A DNA stretch of 64,000 bases from a virus. Both the position numbers and the translations under genes were made by a program. Shown here piece by piece: positions 1-7,753 of the stretch (position 1 is the stretch's first letter; each line of letters opens with the position of its first letter). The notes beneath the pieces were generated by a model. The model was given only the letters and a program-made list of their open reading frames with translations, was not told the origin of the DNA and ran no database searches. The stretch lies in the IMG/VR virus record IMGVR_UViG_3300027985_001685, positions 1-64,000 of that record, one strand, 5' to 3'.

Positions 1-2085
1 GTCATTAAGAACTGTAATCTCCCATAATTGACCATCTAAACTTCTAAGCTTAAACCCTTTTCCTGCAGACGATCTATCTATATCAAGGTTTGCACTACCT
101 AGGCCGTTATCAGCAAGTAAGGCGGCGTTTTTATCGCTATTATCAAAACTTCCACTTTCAATCTGTTCAGCCTTTAAAAGATACTCAACTCCTGGTGCAT
201 AGAATGTGCCACTAGGAAAAATAGCTTTGTTGGCCTCTAGATCAAAAGATCTCCAAGGATACACCTGTCCTGTAAGTATATCATAAAACTTCAGGATGTC
301 TTGGTCTACTAGAAAATTAGTAATTTCAAATTCTGTAACATCGTCATCACCAGAAAATGAAAAATATTGAATTTGTTTAGATCCAGTAATGCTTGATACT
401 GAGTCTTGAGCATAAAGAATTCCTAGACCTAGAAGCTTAGTGTCCGCCGTTGCGGCTGTAACTTTCACAATAAGTGATTGCTTATAGCCAGTTAAACCAT
501 AAGTTAAGGCTGTATCACTTGTCGCTGACCAGACTGATCCGTCATATACACTTGAGTTTGAAGTTCCTGTTCCTGCAGTCAATTCTAATGCAGTTGTTGC
601 TGCCACATAAGAGTTTCTATATGCAGAGTCAGGAATAATTTGTAGATGATAGTTTGTATTTCTTTTTAAATGAGTTTTTGAAAGTGAGACAATTACGACG
701 TCTTCTCCACTAGTTAAACTAGAAATATCGATTAAGTCAGAGCGACAAAGTTCTGCTCCAGGAAGTCCACTATTATCTTCATTTACAGTTACAATAAAAC
801 TGCCAAGTGGTGACCCTACTTTATTATAAGAGATTGCATATTTAATTAGATCAGATGTCTCTGTTAAGTTAACAACAAGCGCCGCCCTCTGAGCATCGCT
901 ATCATTTAACTCTAAATTAACACCTTCATTTAAAGCACTACCTAGGCTTACACTATTAGTTGTAAATTCAGGAAGAGTTAGTGTTCCAATATATGTGTTA
1001 GAACCACTAATAGATTCCATAGTAACTTCAGTAAAATTCTTACCATTGTCAGCAGAAACTTCATATGTAGCAACTAGATCTGGAGTTTGCCAGAAAGCCC
1101 ATAACTCTATTGACTTGTTATTCAAATCTGAGTCTAAATAATAATCACAATATAGGTTGGTAGTTTGAAGTGTATCAGCAGAAGCAAATTCATAAAAGTA
1201 TTCACTATTTGCTTTATTTAAGTTCGCAGTAGAGTTAGTCTCATCTGTCAGCCCATCCTCTACAAGAGTAAAATCTAGAGGTGTAACAGCACTAAAGACT
1301 GTATCTTCACTTCTGTCTGTAAGCGTATCTACAATTACAGAACCACCACCTCCACTTCCACTAATTGCTATCCAGTATTCTGATTCAAGGTCAGCAAAAA
1401 AGTCAGCAGATGAAGTATGTCCATTTCCGACAGTATCACATCTATATATAACATTATTTTCTTCAACCCAAACGATTGAGTCAGTAAAGTACTTAGTATC
1501 TGCCTTCCATTTCTCAATTCCACCTTTAGCCTCACCAAGGCTAGAGGCTGTTCCGATCTTCCAAGAACTACCGTCGACAAACCAGTGTAGGTATTGCGTA
1601 GTATCTGCATTATCTAAGCGAACCGCAATAGGGATATAGAGAAGGTTAGAATTGGTGATTGCAGGAATAACTGTTTGATCAATAAAAAGATTAGAGTTAG
1701 CCGAAGTAAGAGAAAAACTAGGCGTGTCTCCAGTACCTAAACCAGCTCTATCAATAACAGCATAGAGAATACTACCAGAAGAGCTAAAGCCAAGAGTCTC
1801 AGTTGAAGGAATGTTATAAGAATGAACATTGCCTGTACTGTTTTGATAAACTTTTAAGTAAATATTTTGACCAGTTTCTATTTGTAATTCAGTTCCAGTA
1901 AAGGTAACTGGGCCATCACTGTGAAGAATAATAGAGTAACGTGATAAGATATCACTTATTGCGTTATTCGCATTACCTAAGAGAGTCCCTAAGTCCTCTC
2001 TTTCTGCACCTCCAAGCACAGCTAGTTCAGCATCATTTCTGACCATTGAACTAGATGGATAACCTGATGTACTTCCTAATTGCAT
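1..2085 (-). CDS. Large tail-fibre/adhesion protein, 3' end cut by the window edge
   Basis: An open frame runs without a stop from an ATG at 2083-2085 to the left edge, giving at least 695 residues. A strong AAGGGAG ribosome site lies 6-7 bases upstream of the ATG, and the start overlaps the end of the upstream gene by 10 bases. The protein is Ser/Thr/Asn-rich and beta-rich, typical of phage fibres. Around residues 190-237 there is a module with the spacing of carbohydrate-binding (chitin-binding type 3-like) domains: a Trp, then Tyr-Phe, Ile-Val-Trp, Val-Ile-Tyr-Arg-Cys, and a closing Tyr-Trp, followed by a Gly/Ser linker. The rest looks like beta-sandwich repeats. As a last gene after many fibre genes it is probably a distal adhesin. 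The fibre role is inferred from composition and context; the binding module is recognised by pattern only. Confidence 0.8.
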   Translation of the reverse strand, partial: MQLGSTSGYPSSSMVRNDAELAVLGGAEREDLGTLLGNANNAISDILSRYSIILHSDGPVTFTGTELQIETGQNIYLKVYQNSTGNVHSYNIPSTETLGFSSSGSILYAVIDRAGLGTGDTPSFSLTSANSNLFIDQTVIPAITNSNLLYIPIAVRLDNADTTQYLHWFVDGSSWKIGTASSLGEAKGGIEKWKADTKYFTDSIVWVEENNVIYRCDTVGNGHTSSADFFADLESEYWIAISGSGGGGSVIVDTLTDRSEDTVFSAVTPLDFTLVEDGLTDETNSTANLNKANSEYFYEFASADTLQTTNLYCDYYLDSDLNNKSIELWAFWQTPDLVATYEVSADNGKNFTEVTMESISGSNTYIGTLTLPEFTTNSVSLGSALNEGVNLELNDSDAQRAALVVNLTETSDLIKYAISYNKVGSPLGSFIVTVNEDNSGLPGAELCRSDLIDISSLTSGEDVVIVSLSKTHLKRNTNYHLQIIPDSAYRNSYVAATTALELTAGTGTSNSSVYDGSVWSATSDTALTYGLTGYKQSLIVKVTAATADTKLLGLGILYAQDSVSSITGSKQIQYFSFSGDDDVTEFEITNFLVDQDILKFYDILTGQVYPWRSFDLEANKAIFPSGTFYAPGVEYLLKAEQIESGSFDNSDKNAALLADNGLGSANLDIDRSSAGKGFKLRSLDGQLWEITVLND

Positions 2086-2270
2086 TTATCGCTCCCTTCT
2101 AAAGGCGTTTCTTTTTTCATGTTTATTATACAGTCTCTTTTAAATTTTCCAAAGAGTGAACACTGATAAATTGTCTCATTATTTATAGTAATACTTACAC
2201 ACTTAAGACATTCTTTGCACTTACGAGGAATATGTTTAAATGATTTAGTGTGTTGTAAATAGTTTTTCAT
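2076..2270 (-). CDS. Small cysteine-rich protein, probable metal binder
   Basis: This 64-residue basic protein has Cys at positions 18, 21, 24, 37, 47 and 63. The first three form a CxxCxxC cluster. Such spacing suggests a bound zinc or iron-sulphur centre, but no family is recognised. Its ATG overlaps the stop of the upstream gene (TAATG), and its own end overlaps the next fibre gene by 10 bases, so it is co-translated with two structural genes. No membrane segment or signal peptide is visible. It could be a small virion component or an assembly factor; function is unknown. Confidence 0.65.
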   Translation of the reverse strand: MKNYLQHTKSFKHIPRKCKECLKCVSITINNETIYQCSLFGKFKRDCIINMKKETPLEGSDKCN

Positions 2271-2551
2271 TACATTTTCTTGAATCTAACTACAGTATTT
2301 ATAGGTAGATCATCCACAGTTGTTATATACTCATTTCCAGATGCACCAGGTATGGTAAAATTCCGCCCAGCTTCAGCGGCTACTGAATTGAAAAAAACAA
2401 GAATTGATGTTGCATCTGTGTATGTTTCAGAGTTAGGTAAGTAGATATCTGTTCCAGCAGGAACAGCTGTGGCAAAATAGAGACTTTCGTCGTATTTTCT
2501 ATCTACGCTCTCTGTATAAACTAGCATTCCGTCTTGAAGCTCTAATGGCAT
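2270..2551 (-). CDS. Short fibre-module protein, stand-alone homologue of a domain in the 830-residue fibre
   Basis: The protein has 93 residues and an AGGA site about 9 bases before the ATG. Its body aligns by eye with an internal segment of the fibre encoded at 4315-6807: both have a YDES start, a Leu-Pro-Asn/Ala-Ser stretch, a central hydrophobic strand with an acidic or Asn turn, then (E/A)(P/A)GRN, and they end in a D-L-P-(I/P)-(N/D)-T-V-V-R-(F/Y) motif. It is therefore a single-domain version of a tail-fibre structural module. It follows a terminator, so its transcription depends on read-through or an unseen promoter. Likely a small virion accessory or capping piece; the exact role is unknown. 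Confidence 0.75.
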   Translation of the reverse strand: MPLELQDGMLVYTESVDRKYDESLYFATAVPAGTDIYLPNSETYTDATSILVFFNSVAAEAGRNFTIPGASGNEYITTVDDLPINTVVRFKKM

Positions 2552-2569
2552 GGTTAATTGTCCTGTTTC

Positions 2570-2614
2570 TATTTAATTTAAAAGTTCTCCACCCTATTAT
2601 CTAGGATGGAGAAC
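2570..2614 (-). terminator. Rho-independent terminator after the 501-residue fibre gene
   Basis: On the minus strand an 11-bp stem (arms 2604-2614 and 2584-2594, one G-T pair) encloses a 9-base AT-rich loop and is followed by TTTT and an AT-rich tract. It starts 21 bases past the stop of the 2636-4141 gene. This is the strongest hairpin in the left part of the window. Confidence 0.85.
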
Positions 2615-2635
2615 AAAAGATCAAGATCTATTTTA

Positions 2636-4141
2636 TTATGCTGAGTAAACACCCATTTGTTGGATGCCACAAACCATAGCTGTTGTTGTGTCAACAACTT
2701 GACCCATCTTAAATACAGCATCACCACTTGTCCAAGTAACATAGCTGTAAGGATAGATCTCACCATTACTTGCAAGATAGAAAGGAAGGCCTTGGTCAGC
2801 AGCTGCCCATCCAAGACTTACAGTATCAAGAATACCACCTTCAACAGTAGCTGTTACAGTTGCACCAGCAGCAGTTGTAGAAGAAATGTAGACGATACCA
2901 AAAGCCCAGAAGTTTTTATCTGCTGTAGCATTAGAGCTAGAAGCTTTATAAACACGGCCAGCAGTTTCACCTGATTTAGCCCAACGAACGGCCCATGTAC
3001 CAGGAGCAAATGACTCACCAAGAATTACTGATTTTTTACCACCAGAAACAGCAAGAGCAGAATCAACTTCAGCAAACTTATTATCAACACCTTTAAAGTA
3101 TGCAGAAGCCTTATCAGTTCCTTCAGCATCAACTTGAGCAGGTGTAAAATTAGTAGGAACTTCAGTAAGAGTTACTTTTTGTCCACTAACAGACTCGATC
3201 TTGGCATCAGTAACATTCAAGTCTGAAATTTTAGATGTTTGAACTGCACCATCAGCAAGGTTTGCAAATCTAACACCGCCAGTAGCGATTTGTAGATAAT
3301 CAACAGCGCCAATAGCAATTTTGCTCTGGGTTACCGCTTCATCAGCAATAGTAAGAACGCCAGCGTTGCTAAGAGTAGCATCACCTGACATTGCTACTGC
3401 AGTAGCAACATTTGAAGCATTACCAACAAAGATTTGGCCAGAAAGAAGATCACCTTCACGAAGAATATCTTGAGCTTCAGTGTTATCAATCTTATCAATA
3501 GACGCAACAGTGATTGACCCATCATTAACGATATCTGTGTTAATAATAAGCATGTCGCCGCTATCTACCTCAATAGTTCCGTCAGAAACAGTAATAGTAC
3601 CGCTTCCAGAAACCTTAAAGAAGTCACCAGTTACAAATCCGTCTCCACCATCAACATAAGCATTTCCTGTTACGTTTCCAGTAAGATCTGAACCAGCAAC
3701 CAAAAGACCACGGTATACAAGCCCAGGAATTGTCCCTTCATAAGCACTTTCCAAAGCTTGAAGAGCAGCTTTAATTGTTGAAGAATCAGGAATTGTAGAT
3801 CCTTCAAAAGTTCCAAGATTTGCTATACCATCAGCAACACCAGTAAGTGTTTGAAGGTTAACAATATCTTCTGCATTAGCGGCAATGGCTGCATTAGCAG
3901 TAGTAAAAAACCCATCAATTTCTGTTTCTGTATAGTAACGTCCATCGTGAGTATGTGCATTAGTAGCGGTAGAAAAATCTGTACCATTTTGAAGGGCTAC
4001 TACATTGTCCAAAATAGTTTTGTTCAATTCTGTATTGCTAGCACTGGTACCAATTAAAAGCGAATTAATACGACCTTTGTCTGTATCGCTAATTGGTTGA
4101 AGCATTCCAGCAATAAGAGATTGTAATACATAAGTTGCCAT
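2636..4141 (-). CDS. Tail fibre protein with AVxxxKI-type repeats
   Basis: The 501-residue protein begins with an AAGGAG site 6-7 bases before its ATG. The N-terminal part carries a T-E-L-N element common at the base of T4-type fibres, then an Ala/Asn-rich probable coiled-coil stretch including a HTHDGRYY motif. Residues about 260-330 carry hydrophobic repeats of the form A-V-x-x-x-K-I and G-A-V, known from trimeric phage fibre shafts. The C-terminus ends in QMGVYSA, matching the RQGVYSS end of the neighbouring 830-residue fibre, so the two probably share a C-terminal domain. It is followed at once by a terminator, consistent with high expression. Fibre class is confident; the receptor is unknown. 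Confidence 0.8.
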   Translation of the reverse strand: MATYVLQSLIAGMLQPISDTDKGRINSLLIGTSASNTELNKTILDNVVALQNGTDFSTATNAHTHDGRYYTETEIDGFFTTANAAIAANAEDIVNLQTLTGVADGIANLGTFEGSTIPDSSTIKAALQALESAYEGTIPGLVYRGLLVAGSDLTGNVTGNAYVDGGDGFVTGDFFKVSGSGTITVSDGTIEVDSGDMLIINTDIVNDGSITVASIDKIDNTEAQDILREGDLLSGQIFVGNASNVATAVAMSGDATLSNAGVLTIADEAVTQSKIAIGAVDYLQIATGGVRFANLADGAVQTSKISDLNVTDAKIESVSGQKVTLTEVPTNFTPAQVDAEGTDKASAYFKGVDNKFAEVDSALAVSGGKKSVILGESFAPGTWAVRWAKSGETAGRVYKASSSNATADKNFWAFGIVYISSTTAAGATVTATVEGGILDTVSLGWAAADQGLPFYLASNGEIYPYSYVTWTSGDAVFKMGQVVDTTTAMVCGIQQMGVYSA

Positions 4142-4153
4142 AATCTAATCTCC

Positions 4154-4303
4154 TTAACCTTTTATGTAAATCTCTGTGTCGAGAGAGAGCTCATACTCAT
4201 CTCCTAACTCTTTAATATTTTTTCTAAATTCTTCATTTAGCTCTTTAATTTTTTCAAATAATTCTGACTTCAAATCTAGGGGTAAATCTTCAATTAAGAA
4301 CAT
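4154..4303 (-). CDS. Small acidic coiled-coil protein (49 residues)
   Basis: A short frame fills the 173-base gap between two fibre genes. It has two adjacent ATGs (4304-4306 and 4301-4303); the second is better spaced (6 bases) from an AAAGGA ribosome site, and its TAA at 4154-4156 is followed directly by the ribosome site of the next gene. The product is rich in Glu, Lys and Leu with heptad-like spacing (SELFEKIKELNEEFRKNIKEL), predicting one amphipathic helix or coiled coil. Length, ribosome site and perfect packing between neighbours support a real gene. It could be a fibre-assembly chaperone like other small helical proteins next to fibre genes, but that is inference. Confidence 0.7.
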   Translation of the reverse strand: MFLIEDLPLDLKSELFEKIKELNEEFRKNIKELGDEYELSLDTEIYIKG

Positions 4304-4314
4304 CATCAATCCTT

Positions 4315-6807
4315 TTAGCTAGAGTAAACGCCTTGGCGTGTAATATTAACTATTAAGTCATTTCCGTCAACTGTCCCAATAATTACTGAAACGTTTCCAT
4401 TGGCAAGTGTAAGGTCTTCTTCTGTAACCATACCTCCCTGGACCGTTGGATTAGCAAAAACAAGATCACCATGACTAAAGCTTGAAGCCCCACCAACTAA
4501 ACGTCCACCTGTTACAACATATCCTGAACCACCGTGAGGAATTGCCTCAAGAGTAACACCAAAAAGTCTGGAATATTTAGATGGAGTTGAAACATCACCT
4601 AGAACAATATGTCCTGCTAGGTACGGGCTGATTGCCACATGAGAGTAAGCGGGGATGGTTGCCCCAGTATTATTTTGGAAGATATCATAAGTTGCTTTAG
4701 ATGAGCTCTCTATCTTTTCGATAAGACTCATGCTTTTCTTTGTGCCTTCACTAACTGAATACTCTGTAACAATAACTCTTCCATCAACATCTGCCCATAT
4801 TTTACTATACTCTGCATCTGTCTTTGGCTCTGAAGTTTGTGGTGATAAACCATACCCTGTTGGAGGGTCAACAAAACCTTCTATTCCAATGTCTCCATTA
4901 ATTTGAAGAACTTTTTCCTCAGTACTCCATGCATTAAAACGAATAGGTCCTCTTGTAGAAGTTGTTGTAATTAATGGTCCAATCTCGTAGGCACCTTGAA
5001 GTGAAGTTGATCCACCTGATCCACCAGAGATACTTGCTCCGGCTGCACCATGTAGCATTCTATATCTAACAACAGTATCAGGAGGTAAATCTTTCGTAAA
5101 AGAAATAGCTGCGGGTGACCCCGATACTTCGTAGTAATTTCTTCCAGGTTCTTGAAAAAGTTCATTAACGAATACTTCTAACTGTCCAGACCCTAAGATA
5201 TAGTCTTGTGGCAGATTAGCGTTTCGAGAGTTTGCAGGCAGTGAAAGAACTGTTCCTGCTGTAATTACAGATGAGCTGTAGACTGATTCGTCATAATATG
5301 CTGATGCCATACCTAATGTTAGGAAAGGTCTCATGTCTTCTATAATCTCTAAAGTTGAGGTATCTATGCTACCTGCACCATCACCTTGAACAACAATAAG
5401 AGCAAGTTTCATATAGGATGATGGAACTAAAGATTGAAAAGCACTAATTGCATCTTCTTTTGAAACCGAGATATCACTAAAATGATAAATTAAATTATCA
5501 TCATAGCTCAATGCCATCTTTATAGCAATCCACTGATCGTTAAGTCCGCCGATAAGTCCTGCATCGGTAATTTTTTCTAGAATGGAAACAGTTTCCCCTT
5601 CATATTTTGAACCTTCTTCCATGGTAATCCAAACTCTAACAATTTCTCCGTCATAGTTATTGGTAAAACCAGGTGAAACAATAAGGCTTCCATCGGTCTC
5701 AGAGTATGAAACTTTTAACATATCAGAAAATGACACATCTCCAATGCCGATGTAACCAGATCTATTTGGAAGAATCCATTCAACATCTTGACTTAACTCC
5801 TCTTTATCTAAGAGGCCAGTAAAGTTCGTATTAAAATCCTTAATAAGAATTGTATCTAGTAATGCTTGACCAAATTCATCTACAGAAAAAACAGCAACAC
5901 TATCATTGATGAGCTCAAATAGGCTCCCATCTTCTAGGTCTAAATGATATCCATCTGCAGACTCAATAATTCCGCTATTCAGTACAACTTCTGTATCTGC
6001 AATATTTTCAATTTCTAGTGTCCCACTAAATTTATCAGTAGCATTCTTTAAACACCTATCAATGCCTTGTTGAACATTTCTTTCTTCTACATTCTCAATT
6101 TTGGCATTATTGTCTAACGTATAATCTTCAGAAACTGGTGAAGCTAGCCCAATAATCCCAGCCTCATAATCAACATAAAGAATAACTATCTCTTCGACAA
6201 GAGAATTGTCATCATAAATATGGATTCTATCATCTTTTCTGAAATAACGAACACGATCTATACCTATATTGATTTGAGTCATTCCAGTGGTTACATCTTC
6301 AGTTAGTAAATAGTACCCACTTTCTGTTTGGCCATAACTTATTGCTGTGGCATCATGAGCATCTTTTTCAATTGAGACATGATTAATACAAGTATTAAGT
6401 GCCTCTGCAATTCCCTCTGACTGTCCTGGTAAAACAATACTATAGAGGTTATCTATTTGCTCTGAGATACCTGCAAAATTTGCATTAACTTGACTTAGCT
6501 GAAGTGAAACACCGTTTAGCTCTGCTTGTGTGGCAACATCAAAGCCAAGTTTAGATAGGAGAATTGTGCCATCTGCTATCAGTCCACCATCAAATGAGCC
6601 CTCAACTAGGGTATGTGCTTGATGGAGTGGCATTGCCAAGTGTTCATTTATGGCCGTATTTGTCTCAGATATCTGATTCAAGTCTTCTGCAGTTCCAGTA
6701 TAATTATTTAGGATATTTATTTTAGACGCTGGAGCTATTAGTCCAGCCAGTAGATTTAGTTCTGTCTCAGTAACTTGAATTTTTTGAATATCGCTTAATC
6801 TAATCAT
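4315..6807 (-). CDS. Large tail fibre protein (830 residues)
   Basis: The likely start is the ATG at 6805-6807, 6 bases after a GAGG site and overlapping the upstream stop; a TTG two codons earlier is also possible. Residues 1-25 contain a T-E-T-E-L-N-L-L-A-G element like T4-type fibre bases, followed by helical stretches. A middle domain near residues 500-600 includes the YDES...GRNYYE...PPDTVVRY module also found alone at 2270-2551. A Gly/Ser linker follows (ASISGGSGGS), and the C-terminal ~130 residues form a beta-rich domain ending RQGVYSS, like the next fibre's end. The gene lies in a run of fibre genes with small overlaps. A peripheral tail fibre is the best call; the attachment site on the baseplate is unknown. 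Confidence 0.8.
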   Translation of the reverse strand: MIRLSDIQKIQVTETELNLLAGLIAPASKINILNNYTGTAEDLNQISETNTAINEHLAMPLHQAHTLVEGSFDGGLIADGTILLSKLGFDVATQAELNGVSLQLSQVNANFAGISEQIDNLYSIVLPGQSEGIAEALNTCINHVSIEKDAHDATAISYGQTESGYYLLTEDVTTGMTQINIGIDRVRYFRKDDRIHIYDDNSLVEEIVILYVDYEAGIIGLASPVSEDYTLDNNAKIENVEERNVQQGIDRCLKNATDKFSGTLEIENIADTEVVLNSGIIESADGYHLDLEDGSLFELINDSVAVFSVDEFGQALLDTILIKDFNTNFTGLLDKEELSQDVEWILPNRSGYIGIGDVSFSDMLKVSYSETDGSLIVSPGFTNNYDGEIVRVWITMEEGSKYEGETVSILEKITDAGLIGGLNDQWIAIKMALSYDDNLIYHFSDISVSKEDAISAFQSLVPSSYMKLALIVVQGDGAGSIDTSTLEIIEDMRPFLTLGMASAYYDESVYSSSVITAGTVLSLPANSRNANLPQDYILGSGQLEVFVNELFQEPGRNYYEVSGSPAAISFTKDLPPDTVVRYRMLHGAAGASISGGSGGSTSLQGAYEIGPLITTTSTRGPIRFNAWSTEEKVLQINGDIGIEGFVDPPTGYGLSPQTSEPKTDAEYSKIWADVDGRVIVTEYSVSEGTKKSMSLIEKIESSSKATYDIFQNNTGATIPAYSHVAISPYLAGHIVLGDVSTPSKYSRLFGVTLEAIPHGGSGYVVTGGRLVGGASSFSHGDLVFANPTVQGGMVTEEDLTLANGNVSVIIGTVDGNDLIVNITRQGVYSS

Positions 6808-7750
6808 TAGCAACCTCTATATCATAGTGAACCCAAAGACTATCGTCTGCATCTACGCCGTCGTTTTCTAGTGCCCTATGCGCATCTGTTATAACAAAAC
6901 CTTTATTGTCTGGCATTTCATAGTAATCTTTAGTTATTTCCTTTTCAAGTCCATTGACAATAACTCTCAATGTACCAGAAATAAATACTTCACCAGATGG
7001 AAGGTAGTATGTTTTGTTTAGACTATTCAAATCTCCAACTGGCACAACCTTATACTTATGTGCATGAAGAGGGAGATTTCCGTGAGACGAATCATTTGTT
7101 GAAGAGTTGTAGTCATGTATTTCTTGAAGTGACTGAAGCTGTTCAAGAATAGAATAAATTAATGATTGTGCACCGTTATTTTTAAGAGCAGAGCTATCCC
7201 CATAAATGTCTAGTTCAATTTGAGAGACATTCTTGTCTATTATTTGTTGAACCCCATCTAGAGATGTAGAAGAGGATGTTGCTTCTGGATCAAAAATCCT
7301 TGCACCAATTGATTGTTTCTGTCTAGAGGTTATTCCAGTATTAGAGGCAGTATTTGCTATCTCTACCTTAAGGTTCTGAATCGCATCATTTAATTGCTCT
7401 TGGATATTGCCTAGTGTCTCTTTTATCGTATATGGTCGTTCATTGTCAGAGTCATAATACTGACCATTATCAGTTGTTTTTGTAGATGTCAGATCTAAAT
7501 AAAGTTGGGATCCATCAAATCCATTAGCAAATGGATCTGGAGTATCTGACCTATCTTCTCTAGAAATACCTGTGTCTCCATTAGGAAGAGTATCCAAAAG
7601 AGGTTGTAGCTCGCTATTCCATTTAATAGCTATTTCTTTTAGAGAATTTATGGTTTCTTCTAATGTCGCATTGTAGTCTACAGAGCTGCTTGGCCCTGCT
7701 TTTGGTGCATAGCGTTCAATAATACTTACATCAAGTTTATTTATTCCCAT
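6800..7750 (-). CDS. Fibre/baseplate-attachment protein with C-terminal fibre module
   Basis: The product has 316 residues. The first ~250 are mostly helical with many Gln, Asn and Leu (long helices around residues 28-50, 110-135 and 195-215), suggesting a trimeric coiled-coil stalk. The C-terminal ~80 residues contain a beta module with LRVIVNGLEKE, then KDYYEMP and a closing L-W-V-H-Y-D-I, resembling the hydrophobic-strand/NG/DYY pattern of the module in the next fibre gene. It starts 3 bases after the preceding gene and overlaps the next by 8 bases. A connector between the baseplate periphery and the distal fibres is plausible. No enzymatic motif is seen. Confidence 0.7.
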   Translation of the reverse strand: MGINKLDVSIIERYAPKAGPSSSVDYNATLEETINSLKEIAIKWNSELQPLLDTLPNGDTGISREDRSDTPDPFANGFDGSQLYLDLTSTKTTDNGQYYDSDNERPYTIKETLGNIQEQLNDAIQNLKVEIANTASNTGITSRQKQSIGARIFDPEATSSSTSLDGVQQIIDKNVSQIELDIYGDSSALKNNGAQSLIYSILEQLQSLQEIHDYNSSTNDSSHGNLPLHAHKYKVVPVGDLNSLNKTYYLPSGEVFISGTLRVIVNGLEKEITKDYYEMPDNKGFVITDAHRALENDGVDADDSLWVHYDIEVAND

Positions 7751-7753
7751 GGA

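Noticed and set aside
1368-1610. An 80-codon minus-strand frame within the left-edge fibre
   Set aside because: It is in a different frame from the large open fibre frame that covers the whole interval and has better features.
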